Assembly (NCBI RefSeq): GCF_000820705.1
Contig: NZ_CCXI01000095.1
Coordinates: forward strand, 1-34,239
DNA length: 34,239 nucleotides
Direction of reading: 5' to 3'
Source: Clostridium polynesiense
Lineage (GTDB): Bacteria > Bacillota > Clostridia > Clostridiales > Clostridiaceae
Part shown: in pieces, positions 15,172 to 24,045 of the stretch
How the letters are laid out: each line of letters begins with the position of its first letter
Numbering within the stretch: the first letter of the stretch is position 1
Notes under the pieces: generated by a model
What the model was told of the DNA's origin: nothing
The model's input: only the letters and a program-made list of their open reading frames with translations
Database searches by the model: none
Program-made: the position numbers and the translations under genes

Positions 15172-15784
15172 ATTTCTTACTTTTCTTCTTAACTACCTTG
15201 AGTCTGAAAAATTCTTCTCTATCCTTTTCATCCAGCACATCAGATATAAATTTAACCATGTCTTTATATTTCGGTATTTGTATATTTTGAAGTGCATTAG
15301 CCCTTTTTTGTGTCTTTTTAACTTCTATAGCCAGCTTATATACTGAGTTTTCTACCTCCGCAAGCTCATAAATAAGATATTTTACATCGTTGAATTTTTG
15401 AAACGCTTCATCTACTGAGGAGTTGCTTCTATACATTCCGTAAGCAGGCTTAATAGGCATCTTTTTATATTTAACCTCAGGCACCTCTACACCCATAACG
15501 GAGCGGTATATAACCTCATAATCCTTACTTTCAGGTATAGCGAGAGCAATATCTTCAACATTATTTATTCCCACGCTGACATTAGCATACCTTAAAGCTT
15601 TATAAGCTTCCTCAAAGGTTTCGTTTATCATACTTTGAAGTTCTTTTACTCTGCTCATATAAGACATCATTTCCCTAATAAGCACGTTTCTCTTTTTATC
15701 AAGAAGTTCAAATCCCTTTTGAGAAAACTCTAAGGAGCTTTGTGCTGACATTAAATTTGATTTGGTAGGTGCTGTATTTTCCAT
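15170..15784 (-). CDS. ntpD: V/A-type ATPase subunit D (central stalk)
   Basis: Rotor shaft subunit of the V1/A1 head. It couples ATP hydrolysis or synthesis in A3B3 to the membrane ring. The 204-residue protein is nearly all coiled coil, starting APTKSNLMSAQSSLEFSQKG and KGFELLDKKRNVLIREMMSY, the conserved N-terminal pattern of subunit D (P-T-K-x-x-L...G...LLKxKRdxL). A Lys-rich tail (VVKKKSKK) closes it. AGGTGA precedes the ATG at 15784. It is the last gene of the operon, 8 bases after ntpB, and its stop codon overlaps the bidirectional terminator. Confidence 0.93.
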   Translation of the reverse strand: MENTAPTKSNLMSAQSSLEFSQKGFELLDKKRNVLIREMMSYMSRVKELQSMINETFEEAYKALRYANVSVGINNVEDIALAIPESKDYEVIYRSVMGVEVPEVKYKKMPIKPAYGMYRSNSSVDEAFQKFNDVKYLIYELAEVENSVYKLAIEVKKTQKRANALQNIQIPKYKDMVKFISDVLDEKDREEFFRLKVVKKKSKK

Positions 15785-15792
15785 AAAATCAC

Positions 15793-17166
15793 CTATTCTC
15801 TGTAATATTTATCTAAAGTTTTTTGAGATACTCTGTCAAGTTCGTTCTTAGGAAGCACAGATAAGATATCCCAAGCCAAATCCAATGTTTCGTTTATATC
15901 TCTGTTCTCATCATATCCTTGAGATAAAAATTTGTTTTCAAAAAGTCTTCCAAACTCCATAAAGATCTTATCTGTATCTGAAAGCTCATCTTCTCCAATT
16001 ACCTGTGCAAGAGCCTGAATATCCTGAACTCTTGAATAGGCAGAAAATATCTGGTTAGAAACTTCACTATGATCTTCTCTGGTATATCCCTCACCTATAC
16101 CATCCTTCATAAGTCTTGATAGTGAAGGAAGGATATTAACCGGAGGATAGATATTTCGCTGCTGAATGCCTCTGCTTAGCACTATCTGCCCTTCCGTTAT
16201 ATAGCCTGTAAGGTCAGGGATAGGATGGGTAATATCATCATTAGGCATTGTTAATATTGGAATTTGAGTGATACTTCCTTTTTCTCCATTCATCATCCCG
16301 GCTCTTTCATATAAAGATGAAAGATCAGAATATAAATAACCTGGATATCCCTTTCTGCTTGGAACTTCTTCTCTAAGGGAAGAAAGTTCTCTAAGTCCTT
16401 CACAATAGCTTGTTATATCAGTTAATATTACAAGTACATGCATTCCTTCTTCAAAAGCTAAATACTCAGCAGCAGTAAGGGCACACCTTGGAGTTATTAT
16501 CCTTTCAACTATAGGATCGTCTGCCAGGTTAGTAAACATTACTACCTTTTGCTGAACACCAGCTTCTTTAAAACTCTTTCTAAAAAAATTAGCATCATCG
16601 TTTTTAATACCCATAGCTGCAAATACTATACAGAAATTATCGCCTTCATCAGCACTTATCTTTGCCTGTCTTACTATCTGTGCAGCCAGTTCATTATGTG
16701 CCATACCGCTCCCTGAAAAGATTGGAAGTTTCTGACCTCTTATTAAGGTTGCTAGACAATCTATAGAGGAAATTCCTGTCTGAATAAAGTTTCTTGGATA
16801 TTTCCTCGCCACAGGATTTAAAGGTCTGCCGTTAACATTATATCTTTTAGATGAATAAATAGGTCCTCCTTCATCTCTAGGGTCTCCTACCCCGTTGAAT
16901 TCACGTCCTAATATCTCCTTTGAAAGAGGAAGTTCAAAAGGCTTTCCGGTAAAGTGTACTGCTGTATTTTCTACGGATATTCCTAAAGTACTTTCAAATA
17001 CCTGTATAACAGCCTTGTCTTCTTCTATTTGAACAACTCTTCCTTTTCTGCTTCTTCCATCTTCTAAAAGAATTTCAACTATCTCGTCATAAGCTACATT
17101 TTCTACCTCGGATAAAATTATTAAAGGTCCCTGCACCTTATCCAATCTTAAATATTCTTTTTTCAT
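15793..17166 (-). CDS. ntpB: V/A-type ATPase subunit B (non-catalytic)
   Basis: Regulatory nucleotide-binding subunit alternating with A in the A3B3 head. At 457 residues it is full length. Family motifs are visible: [33 protein letters not shown], the degenerate P-loop region [19 protein letters not shown] (no Walker lysine, as usual for B), and [20 protein letters not shown]. The C-terminus contains the dimer-contact region [27 protein letters not shown] precedes the ATG at 17166. It starts 8 bases after the ntpA stop and is 8 bases from ntpD. Confidence 0.95.
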   Translation of the reverse strand: MKKEYLRLDKVQGPLIILSEVENVAYDEIVEILLEDGRSRKGRVVQIEEDKAVIQVFESTLGISVENTAVHFTGKPFELPLSKEILGREFNGVGDPRDEGGPIYSSKRYNVNGRPLNPVARKYPRNFIQTGISSIDCLATLIRGQKLPIFSGSGMAHNELAAQIVRQAKISADEGDNFCIVFAAMGIKNDDANFFRKSFKEAGVQQKVVMFTNLADDPIVERIITPRCALTAAEYLAFEEGMHVLVILTDITSYCEGLRELSSLREEVPSRKGYPGYLYSDLSSLYERAGMMNGEKGSITQIPILTMPNDDITHPIPDLTGYITEGQIVLSRGIQQRNIYPPVNILPSLSRLMKDGIGEGYTREDHSEVSNQIFSAYSRVQDIQALAQVIGEDELSDTDKIFMEFGRLFENKFLSQGYDENRDINETLDLAWDILSVLPKNELDRVSQKTLDKYYRE

Positions 17167-17174
17167 TTTCTCAC

Positions 17175-18949
17175 CTACTTCTCAGACGCATATTTATCAT
17201 GAAGCTTGCCGTAATATTCTACTATTTCATCCTGAAGGTTTTCCAGCACTTGATAATTATCATTTGGAACATTATATTTCATCTTATAAAGGGATTCAAA
17301 AATATCCTTGTTAATTAAATGGGATATTGGAACCCCCACCTTTACAGCTTTAAAGGAGCTCTCATAGAAAATCTCAATAGTTTTCAGCATCTTATACTGT
17401 TTCTCCAAAGGTACGAAGGTATCTTCAGCATGATATGCATTCTGCTGTAAAAATGCTATTCTTATTATCTTTGAAGTTTCTAAAATCAGTCTTTGATCAT
17501 CTGGAAGTACATCTTCTCCCACCAGCTTAACAATTTCTAACAGCTTGCTTTCTTCATAGAGCAGCTTAAGCATCCTTCCTCTTAAATCCCATATTTCAGG
17601 GGAAACATTTTCTTCATACCAATCCTTTAACAGATTGATATATCCGCTATAGCTGGATAACCAATTTATCGCAGGATAGTGTCTGGAGTAAGCAAGCTTC
17701 TTGTCAAGACTTAAAAAGGCACTGACAAATCTTTTCGTATTTTGTGTAACAGGCTCAGAAAAATCTCCACCTGCCGGTGAAACCGCACCGATTACAGTTA
17801 CTGAACCTTCTGTGCCATTCATATTCTCCACATAGCCCGCTCTTTCATAAAATTCTGCCAGTCTCGAAGGGAGGTATGCAGGATAGCCTTCTTCTGCAGG
17901 CATCTCTTCAAGTCTTCCGGATATTTCTCTTAACGCCTCAGCCCATCGGGACGTTGAGTCAGCCATAATAGCAACATGATATCCCATATCTCTGAAGTAC
18001 TCAGCCAGTGTTATTCCTGTATATATGCTGGCTTCTCTTGCCGCAACAGGCATATTTGAAGTATTAGCTATTAGTATAGTCCTGTTCATAAGAGGCATAT
18101 TGGTTTTAGGGTCAATGAGCTTTGGAAAGTCTTCAAGAACCTCCGTCATTTCATTTCCTCTTTCTCCACAGCCTATATAAACTATAATATCCGCATCAGA
18201 CCACTTTGCCAGCTGGTGCTGAGTCATAGTTTTTCCGGTACCAAATCCTCCTGGAATAGCGACAGTTCCTCCCTTAGCCAAAGGGAAAAACATATCTATT
18301 ACTCTCTGCCCTGTTATAAGAGGTCTGAATATGGTCTTTCTATGTTTAATAGGTCTTGGGTTTCTAACAGGCCAATGCTGATAAAGCTTCAATTCTTCTA
18401 ATCCCTTTTCGGTTTTTAATTTTACCACAGTTGTTTCAATATTATAGTTTCCTGAAGGAAGAACCTCTGCTACTTCTCCTTCCAAATAAGGAGGCACCAT
18501 TATTTTATGAAGTATTAAAGGATTTCCTGAACCTCTGCGTATACATCCCCGCCTTTAAGTTTATCTCCAATCTTTACCGTTACCTTTACATCCCAAAGCT
18601 TTTCTTCATCTAAAGTAATAAGGCCTATTCCCTCAGGTATAAAACCATAAGAGATCTCATTTATCCTAACCAGTGGTCTTTCTATACCATCGAAAATATT
18701 GCTCAATATTCCAGGACCTAGCTTAAGGCTTAAGGGACTTCCTGTAGATTCTATAGGCTCATTAATCTTTAATCCTCCCGTTTCTTCATAAACCTGTATA
18801 GTAGCTTCATCGCCTTCAAGGATTATTATTTCACCTATAAGCCTTTTGCTTCCAACCATTACCATTTCCCTCATCTTAAAGCCGCTCATGCCTTTTGCTC
18901 TAACTACCGGTCCGTTAACCGCTGATATATATCCGATTTTCTTATCCAT
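17175..18949 (-). pseudogene. ntpA: V/A-type ATPase catalytic subunit A, split by a one-base deletion
   Basis: Catalytic subunit of the ATPase head. Two adjacent frames together make it. The first (18515-18949, 144 residues) is the N-terminal beta barrel and bulge region, MDKKIGYISAVNGPVVRAKG to GGDVYAEVQEIL. The second (17175-18500 and upstream in the same frame) continues PLILHKIMVPPYLEGEV, then the Walker A IPGGFGTGKTMTQ, YIGCGERGNEMTEVLEDFP and ADSTSRWAEALREISGRLEE. The expected junction is AEVQE-x-PLILHKIMVPP. The sequence CAGGAAATCC (around 18522-18526) lacks one base, most simply one A of a short A run. Restoring it gives about 591 residues, the normal length. The start at 18949 has AGGGGGG; the second part has no ribosome binding site of its own at its ATG (18500). 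All other operon genes are intact, so a sequencing error or very recent mutation is likely. Confidence 0.85.
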
Positions 18950-18961
18950 ATTATCCCCCCT

Positions 18962-19576
18962 TTACTTTAAGGCTTCTGTAACCATTACACCGATTTTATC
19001 TTTATTATCCAGCAGTATATTTATTAATGTTTGATCATATTTAAATTTCAAATTTGAATCCTCTAATATATAACCGCCAATTATGTCATTTTTATAGGGA
19101 ATACATCTGAGTTCTATATGATTTAAGGATTCGCTTATTTCTTCTATATCCTTTTTAAAATCAACCAAATCCTTTTCTCTGGCTAGTAAAGTATAATCAC
19201 CGGGCTTTACAATTTTAAGGGTATTTTTCAAGCTATCTTTAAAGTAATTAGAATACTCCTGTGATTCTGTAAATTCTATAAGCTTTTTCTTTAATTCAAG
19301 AACGGTTTCTTCGATAAAGCTGTTCTTAAGCTTTAATATCTCGCTGTGTTTTTTCTGCTCTTCTTTAGAGATAATTTCATTAGCTTTTAAAACCGCCTTT
19401 TTCTCAGCTTCCTTTTGAAAGGCTTTTTTTGCTTTTTCCAGCTCATTCTGCTTTTCTTTTATTAATCTTTCCTTTTCCACTTCAAGCTTTTTTAATTCTT
19501 CGGCTTTTTTATTTTCTAATTTCTCAAATATAGCTTTATGAAAAAGCCTAAGTTTATCGTCAATAGTAGTTGACAT
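18962..19576 (-). CDS. ntpE: V/A-type ATPase subunit E (peripheral stalk)
   Basis: Stator subunit that pairs with the G-type subunit to hold the head still. The 204 residues begin MSTTIDDKLRLFHKAIFEKL, continue into a long charged coiled coil (about residues 15-95, rich in E-K-A heptads), and end in a globular domain with LLAREKDLVDFKKDIEEI and IIGGYILEDSNLKFKYDQTL, the typical subunit E C-terminus (GGhhhxxxxxxxxxxxxF). GGTGAT precedes the ATG at 19576. It lies between ntpF and ntpA with gaps of 24 and 12 bases. Confidence 0.9.
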   Translation of the reverse strand: MSTTIDDKLRLFHKAIFEKLENKKAEELKKLEVEKERLIKEKQNELEKAKKAFQKEAEKKAVLKANEIISKEEQKKHSEILKLKNSFIEETVLELKKKLIEFTESQEYSNYFKDSLKNTLKIVKPGDYTLLAREKDLVDFKKDIEEISESLNHIELRCIPYKNDIIGGYILEDSNLKFKYDQTLINILLDNKDKIGVMVTEALK

Positions 19577-19600
19577 ATTATCACCTGTTTCTATTTTATA

Positions 19601-19909
19601 CTATATTTTAAGTCCAATAGATTCCTTCATATACTTTGCAATATAATCACTGCCTCTTGCAGAGCCATGCCTGTCTGGAATTTCTACTATAAGAGGACCG
19701 TTTTTAGCCAGTTTCATTTCAATTAGTTCCTCAGGTATATATCCAGCGACTACTTCAGTTATTATTATTATTCCTATGTCCTTTTGCTCTTTTAAATGAT
19801 TAATAGCATTTATAACCTCTTCTCTGCTGTGAGCTATAATGCCATTAATACCGGCAATCTTCATTCCAACCAGTGAGTCTGTATTATCACTTATTATAAA
19901 TGCTCTCAT
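19601..19909 (-). CDS. V/A-type ATPase subunit F (central stalk)
   Basis: Small Rossmann-like rotor subunit (called NtpG in Enterococcus hirae) bound to subunit D. The 102 residues match the family: MRAFIISDNTDSLVGMKIAG, then IGIIIITEVVAGYIPEELIE and GPLIVEIPDRHGSARGSDYI, whose IPD motif near the C-terminus is characteristic. AAGGGGA precedes the ATG at 19909. It is 15 bases downstream of ntpK and 24 bases upstream of ntpE. Confidence 0.92.
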   Translation of the reverse strand: MRAFIISDNTDSLVGMKIAGINGIIAHSREEVINAINHLKEQKDIGIIIITEVVAGYIPEELIEMKLAKNGPLIVEIPDRHGSARGSDYIAKYMKESIGLKI

Positions 19910-19924
19910 AATTAAATCCCCTTG

Positions 19925-20353
19925 TTAAATTCTTGAAAGTATCATTATGGAAATGATAAGTCCATAAATAGCAATACCTTCTGCCAATCCAACATAAATA
20001 AGGGTTTTACCTAATATTGAAGGATCTTCTGAAACAGCTCCCAATGCAGAAGAACCAACAGCTCCAACACCATAGCCTGCTCCAATTGTGGCAAGACCAG
20101 TACTTAAAGCAGCTGCTAAATATCCTAATCCTGCTGCAGGATTAACTGCTGTTTCAGAGGCTGCATGAGCTGCTGTTGGAATCATGAAAACCACAGCACC
20201 CATCATAGCTGGAATAAACACTGATAAATTCACCTTTAATGCTTTTCTGATTTTATTTTTACCTTGAATATCATTTTTTGCTTTTGCAGCTAGTCCATAG
20301 GTTACAGTTCCTATTACCAAGGAAAATACTATCATTAAGAATAAATACATCAT
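19925..20353 (-). CDS. ntpK: V/A-type ATPase proteolipid subunit K (c-ring)
   Basis: Membrane rotor subunit that carries the translocated ion. The C-terminal 70-80 residues form one hairpin. The inner helix is GYLAAALSTGLATIGAGYGV and the outer helix GLAEGIAIYGLIISIMILSR, in which Glu124 is the ion-binding carboxylate. The N-terminal 60 residues add one helix (residues 2-20), a basic linker and a second hydrophobic stretch ending PTAAHAAS, which looks like a signal-peptidase site. The mature ring subunit may therefore be a single 2-helix hairpin, unlike the 4-helix NtpK of E. hirae. I see no obvious Gln ion ligand of the E. hirae type, so proton use is possible. GGAGTG precedes the ATG at 20353. 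Confidence 0.9.
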   Translation of the reverse strand: MMYLFLMIVFSLVIGTVTYGLAAKAKNDIQGKNKIRKALKVNLSVFIPAMMGAVVFMIPTAAHAASETAVNPAAGLGYLAAALSTGLATIGAGYGVGAVGSSALGAVSEDPSILGKTLIYVGLAEGIAIYGLIISIMILSRI

Positions 20354-20364
20354 ATTAACACTCC

Positions 20365-22368
20365 TTAAACTAATTTTAGATTTTCTTCAAAAATATTAAA
20401 ATCAATATCTCTTTCCAGGGCAACAGGATTAAATGGTACACCTGACCCTTCATAATATTTACTAAACAACTCATAATACTGAAGTCTTAACCCTTGTATA
20501 AATACTATTAAGCCCTCCAGTCCAATGATAATAATATTACCCAATATATACATAAATACGCTTCCAACTCCGCTGTTCATCATATGAGCCATGGCTGCGA
20601 AGGCCACAAAAAGTCCTACGTGGTTTAAAGCAAAGGCTCCTACTCTTATGAAAGACAGTGTGTTTGAAAACATGCTGAGAAGAGTTTCAAGGATTTCAAA
20701 TCCCGCCTCAACAAAATATTCTCCCGGAGAGGTATTAAATAAAGGTCTTTTATTTGTAACCAGATTTGCTAAAGGCTGCTTCATCATTATAGCTCCTAAT
20801 AAAGCTATCATTACAGCCACCCATATTCCTGTAGGAAAACCTTGAATACCCATAACCTTAACCAGTATAAAGGTCAGTACCATCAAGTAGAACAATAATC
20901 CTGCCAAGCCTTCCTTGCCAAACAGCCCATGCTCTACATCTTTTCTTCTAAAGGCATTGATTAAACCTAAAGCAAAGCCTATAAGTAAGAGTACGGTACC
21001 AAAGACAACAGCTCCTAATAGAACCTCTTGAATGTCCTCCATAGGTCTGATTAAAAGTGCCGGAATAGTTTCAAAACCAAAAATGCTTCCATAAAGACTT
21101 CCAAAAATCATGGAGCTTATACCTAATCTTGAAAGTATACCCCCTAAGTTTCCTTTCTTAAGTTTATACTGTAAGAATAGTCCCGCAAGAGCAAGTATAA
21201 GACCCTGACCAAGATCTCCAAACATGGCACCAAACATTATCATATAACTTATACTTAAAAATGCCGTTGGATCTATTTCTCCGTAAGCTGGAGTTCCATA
21301 CATGCTTACCATAGATTCAAAAGGCTTGATAAATTTGTTGTTTTTCAGTTTTGTAGGCGTTACAAAATGCGTGGCTTCTAAACTTTCTGGAGTTTTTTCT
21401 ATTATTATTATCTTTTTATCCAGATCACTTATAACCTTTTTTAATCTTTTTAAGCCTCCTGCCGGAACCCAGCCGCATAGATAAAAGAATTCATTGGTGG
21501 TAGCAGCTTTACTTTTTATTATATTTGCCTTCATATCAAGTTCCAGACTAATATCCATAGTTTCTATGTTTTCATCATTTTCTTCAAAAAACATCTTTAA
21601 TTCATCTTCCAGCTCATTAATTTCCTTTTCCAGAAGAGCCACGCTTTCCCTTAAAGCTGCAGCAGCCTCTACGGGAGTTCCTCCAAAATCCTTTGCCATT
21701 TCAATTGGTTCACAGTTAGCGGACTCAAATATTTTTAAAGCTTCTTTAATAAGCATATTAGGAGTAAAAGTCATAATTATTTTATATTCCTTAGAGGTAT
21801 ATATCGTAATTATTATAGAGGGAATATTTTCATAATTCCGTTTTAGCTTTTCTCTGTTTTCATTGCTGACTCTGTATATTCCCCAGGTAAAGTTCTTAAG
21901 ACCATTCAGTTCTTCCATTTTAACTTTAACCTCAGAAAGGAATTCTAACCCCTGAGCCATTTTGTCATATTCATCTTTAAGGTTCCTTTTGTGATTTAGT
22001 TTTTCATGAATCTTATCATAGATGCTATAAAGATTACCTATACCATCAGTTATTTCCTCTTCATTCCATAGCAGAGGGATTTTCTCTCTCTTTGCTTTAG
22101 TATAATTCCCCTTTGAAGATTTTAACTCTGACATATCTTTAATTATTTTTGAGTAATCCTTATGAGCTGTATAAGGTCTTATATAGGATACATTCAGCAG
22201 AGCATCCATATTATCTTCATTAGTACTAAGATAAAAGTTATTTGAAGCCACCTGCTGCAGAGCATCTACCGGTTCAAAGTTATTCATCATAACCAAGAGC
22301 TTTGCAGCTCGATTCAACTGGCTTACACTGCCTACAATGTCTACCATATACATTTTTTCAATGGCCAT
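20365..22368 (-). CDS. ntpI: V/A-type ATPase subunit I (membrane stator)
   Basis: Stator subunit containing the ion half-channels. The 667-residue protein has a cytoplasmic N-terminal half (about 1-345) with coiled coils (LLEKEINELEDELKMFFEEN), then a C-terminal half with about eight transmembrane helices. Conserved membrane motifs include MFGAMFGDLGQGLILALAGL, and FNTSPGEYFVEAGFEILETL with LSMFSNTLSFIRVGAFALNH, which supplies the essential Arg of the channel, and FIQGLRLQYYELFSKYYEGS near the C-terminus. GGGGTGAG precedes the ATG at 22368. It is 12 bases from the ntpC stop and 11 from ntpK. Confidence 0.94.
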   Translation of the reverse strand: MAIEKMYMVDIVGSVSQLNRAAKLLVMMNNFEPVDALQQVASNNFYLSTNEDNMDALLNVSYIRPYTAHKDYSKIIKDMSELKSSKGNYTKAKREKIPLLWNEEEITDGIGNLYSIYDKIHEKLNHKRNLKDEYDKMAQGLEFLSEVKVKMEELNGLKNFTWGIYRVSNENREKLKRNYENIPSIIITIYTSKEYKIIMTFTPNMLIKEALKIFESANCEPIEMAKDFGGTPVEAAAALRESVALLEKEINELEDELKMFFEENDENIETMDISLELDMKANIIKSKAATTNEFFYLCGWVPAGGLKRLKKVISDLDKKIIIIEKTPESLEATHFVTPTKLKNNKFIKPFESMVSMYGTPAYGEIDPTAFLSISYMIMFGAMFGDLGQGLILALAGLFLQYKLKKGNLGGILSRLGISSMIFGSLYGSIFGFETIPALLIRPMEDIQEVLLGAVVFGTVLLLIGFALGLINAFRRKDVEHGLFGKEGLAGLLFYLMVLTFILVKVMGIQGFPTGIWVAVMIALLGAIMMKQPLANLVTNKRPLFNTSPGEYFVEAGFEILETLLSMFSNTLSFIRVGAFALNHVGLFVAFAAMAHMMNSGVGSVFMYILGNIIIIGLEGLIVFIQGLRLQYYELFSKYYEGSGVPFNPVALERDIDFNIFEENLKLV

Positions 22369-22380
22369 ATACTCACCCCT

Positions 22381-23427
22381 TTATAGTGCTGTAGTTATAA
22401 ATTTATTCATTTCGTTATTATGAGAGTCGTATCGCTTATTTTCCACGATAGAAACGATATTTTGTATTTCAATCTGTAATAAATAAAAATACGAAATTAC
22501 AATAGATATATTTTGTTTTGAAGATGCTAAATACTTGCTCAAAAATTTCTTTAAAGATGCTCTTTCATATGCCTCTATTAAAAAGTCAGAGTTCTCATTC
22601 ATTGGAATTATCTGTTTATAAGGTAGGTCTTTTAGTATCTCGTAGTATTCATTAAAGTTCTTAACATAGCACATCTTCTTTAATATCTCCGGATTAAGCT
22701 TATAGTAATCATAAATAGTATAGTTGTACATTTCCTCAGGAGACATATCGTAGTACTTTCTCCCTCTGTAGATAGCGGTAACATTTAGAAGATCCGCTTC
22801 AAAGCCGGTAATATCGCTTATTATCTTTTTATCCTCATTATTAAGCTTTTTAATAAACTTTCTTAAAGAACTGTAATACGCGAAGTCCAGGTTATTTTCA
22901 AGCCTGAATAAACCTTCATTTCTTATCCTGTCCTCAAGCTCTTTAATGTGCCTGTAATAAATTGTTCCTTTAAGCCTTTGAATTACCTCTTCAGCACTGT
23001 TAGAAGACAATAGATAATCATAGTCAATAGTTGTTAAAGGACTTTTAAAGGTAAGCATATCTTCAATATCTTCCCTGGACCTATTAACATATTTTGACCT
23101 TATTATCACTTTAATATCTTCTATTTCGTATCTCATAAAAAGAATCTTAATAAGCTTTTTGTATTCACCGTTAAAATAGTGGCTAAGTTTGTAAAGCTTT
23201 TTGATATGATACCTTTTCAGTATTACTTCGAAATGCCCTCTTCTCATACTATCGGCAGGAATACCTTGGAATAATTCAGAATAATTGGTTTCTTCTTTTA
23301 ATATCCTTATACATTCTTCATAAGAATTTGCTGATATTAGCTTTTTGTACTGTTCCTCTGTAAGCAGTTTTCCCTGCATTGCTTTAATTTTGGTATTAAC
23401 TGCTCCATATCTAATAATATTACCCAT
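22381..23427 (-). CDS. ntpC: V/A-type ATPase subunit C (connector to membrane rotor)
   Basis: Funnel-shaped subunit that links the central stalk to the K ring. The 348-residue protein starts IIRYGAVNTKIKAMQGKLLT, the N-terminal pattern of subunit C (Y-x-x-x-x-x-R/K-x-x-A-M-x-x-x-L-L). Three similar helical repeats follow, each with an EEC/EEV-type helix start (SYEECIRILKEETNYSELF, NSAEEVIQRLKGTIYYRHI, NFNEYYEILKDLPYKQII). GGAGGGAGC precedes the ATG at 23427. Here it stands near the front of the operon, before subunit I, whereas in the E. hirae ntpFIKECGABHDJ operon C follows E. Confidence 0.9.
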   Translation of the reverse strand: MGNIIRYGAVNTKIKAMQGKLLTEEQYKKLISANSYEECIRILKEETNYSELFQGIPADSMRRGHFEVILKRYHIKKLYKLSHYFNGEYKKLIKILFMRYEIEDIKVIIRSKYVNRSREDIEDMLTFKSPLTTIDYDYLLSSNSAEEVIQRLKGTIYYRHIKELEDRIRNEGLFRLENNLDFAYYSSLRKFIKKLNNEDKKIISDITGFEADLLNVTAIYRGRKYYDMSPEEMYNYTIYDYYKLNPEILKKMCYVKNFNEYYEILKDLPYKQIIPMNENSDFLIEAYERASLKKFLSKYLASSKQNISIVISYFYLLQIEIQNIVSIVENKRYDSHNNEMNKFITTAL

Positions 23428-23442
23428 TTGCTCCCTCCTTTA

Positions 23443-23754
23443 TCAGGAGTTTATTATATTTTTGAATATGGTACTTATTATATCGTCTTTATTGCTATAG
23501 TAATTGTTATTCAATTCACGAATTAAGCTCTCTGTTTCTTCAGCTATTTTCTGTGCTTTTTCTTCTGCTCTTTTAATATTGTTATTTATTAAAGCAGCCC
23601 TTATATTTTCAATATCCTTTTCATGCTCTTGTTCTAAGGATTTTAAATACGTCTTTAATTCTCTTTTACGGCTACTTACTACCTCCTGTATGTTGTTTTT
23701 GTATTTTTCTGCTTCTTTATCAATATTAATAATACTGTTTACTACATACTGCAT
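23443..23754 (-). CDS. V/A-type ATPase peripheral stalk subunit (G/H, NtpF-like)
   Basis: First gene of the operon: a 103-residue, almost wholly coiled-coil protein (residues 10-90 rich in E, K and A, including IRAALINNNIKRAEEKAQKI). It matches the size and character of the stator subunit called G in V-ATPases, H in archaeal A-ATPases or NtpF in Enterococcus. It would pair with subunit E. GGAGGGGG precedes the ATG at 23754. It lies 15 bases before ntpC. Low sequence conservation means the assignment rests on position, size and coiled coil. Confidence 0.8.
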   Translation of the reverse strand: MQYVVNSIINIDKEAEKYKNNIQEVVSSRKRELKTYLKSLEQEHEKDIENIRAALINNNIKRAEEKAQKIAEETESLIRELNNNYYSNKDDIISTIFKNIINS

Positions 23755-24045
23755 GCCTTACCCCCTCCTAATAAAAGTCATAATTATATATTAATACTTT
23801 AATCCTAATTGTAAAATTTAAAAATCCATGCTAATTAAAGAAAATGAAAGGTTGCTTGATATAGTAGTTGTAAATTCAGCTAATTTCGATACGAATAGGC
23901 TTTTAATCTAAATTTTGTACTTTTTTAACATATTAATAACATTATAAACTTAGTTTTAATATTCTTTATTTTCTAATGTTTTTTGAATATATTGTGATAA
24001 CATCTATTGTAATAAGTAATATATAAGTATAAGGAGGTTACATCT
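23755..24045. promoter_or_regulatory. Divergent intergenic region: V-ATPase operon and dsrE cassette
   Basis: 291 AT-rich bases without a gene. The minus strand has a TATAAT (23783-23788), 29 bases upstream of the first ATPase gene, with no good -35 at 17-bp spacing. The plus side has an AAGGAGG ribosome binding site for the DsrE-like gene and TATATAAG about 25 bases before its start. I see no terminator, riboswitch or long repeat. Confidence 0.4.

Noticed and set aside
18515-18540. Programmed -1 frameshift in ntpA
   Set aside because: A -1 shift would restore the frame, but the site (CAG GAA ATC) is not a slippery heptamer and no stimulatory structure is evident. A-type subunits are not known to need frameshifting, so a lost base is simpler.
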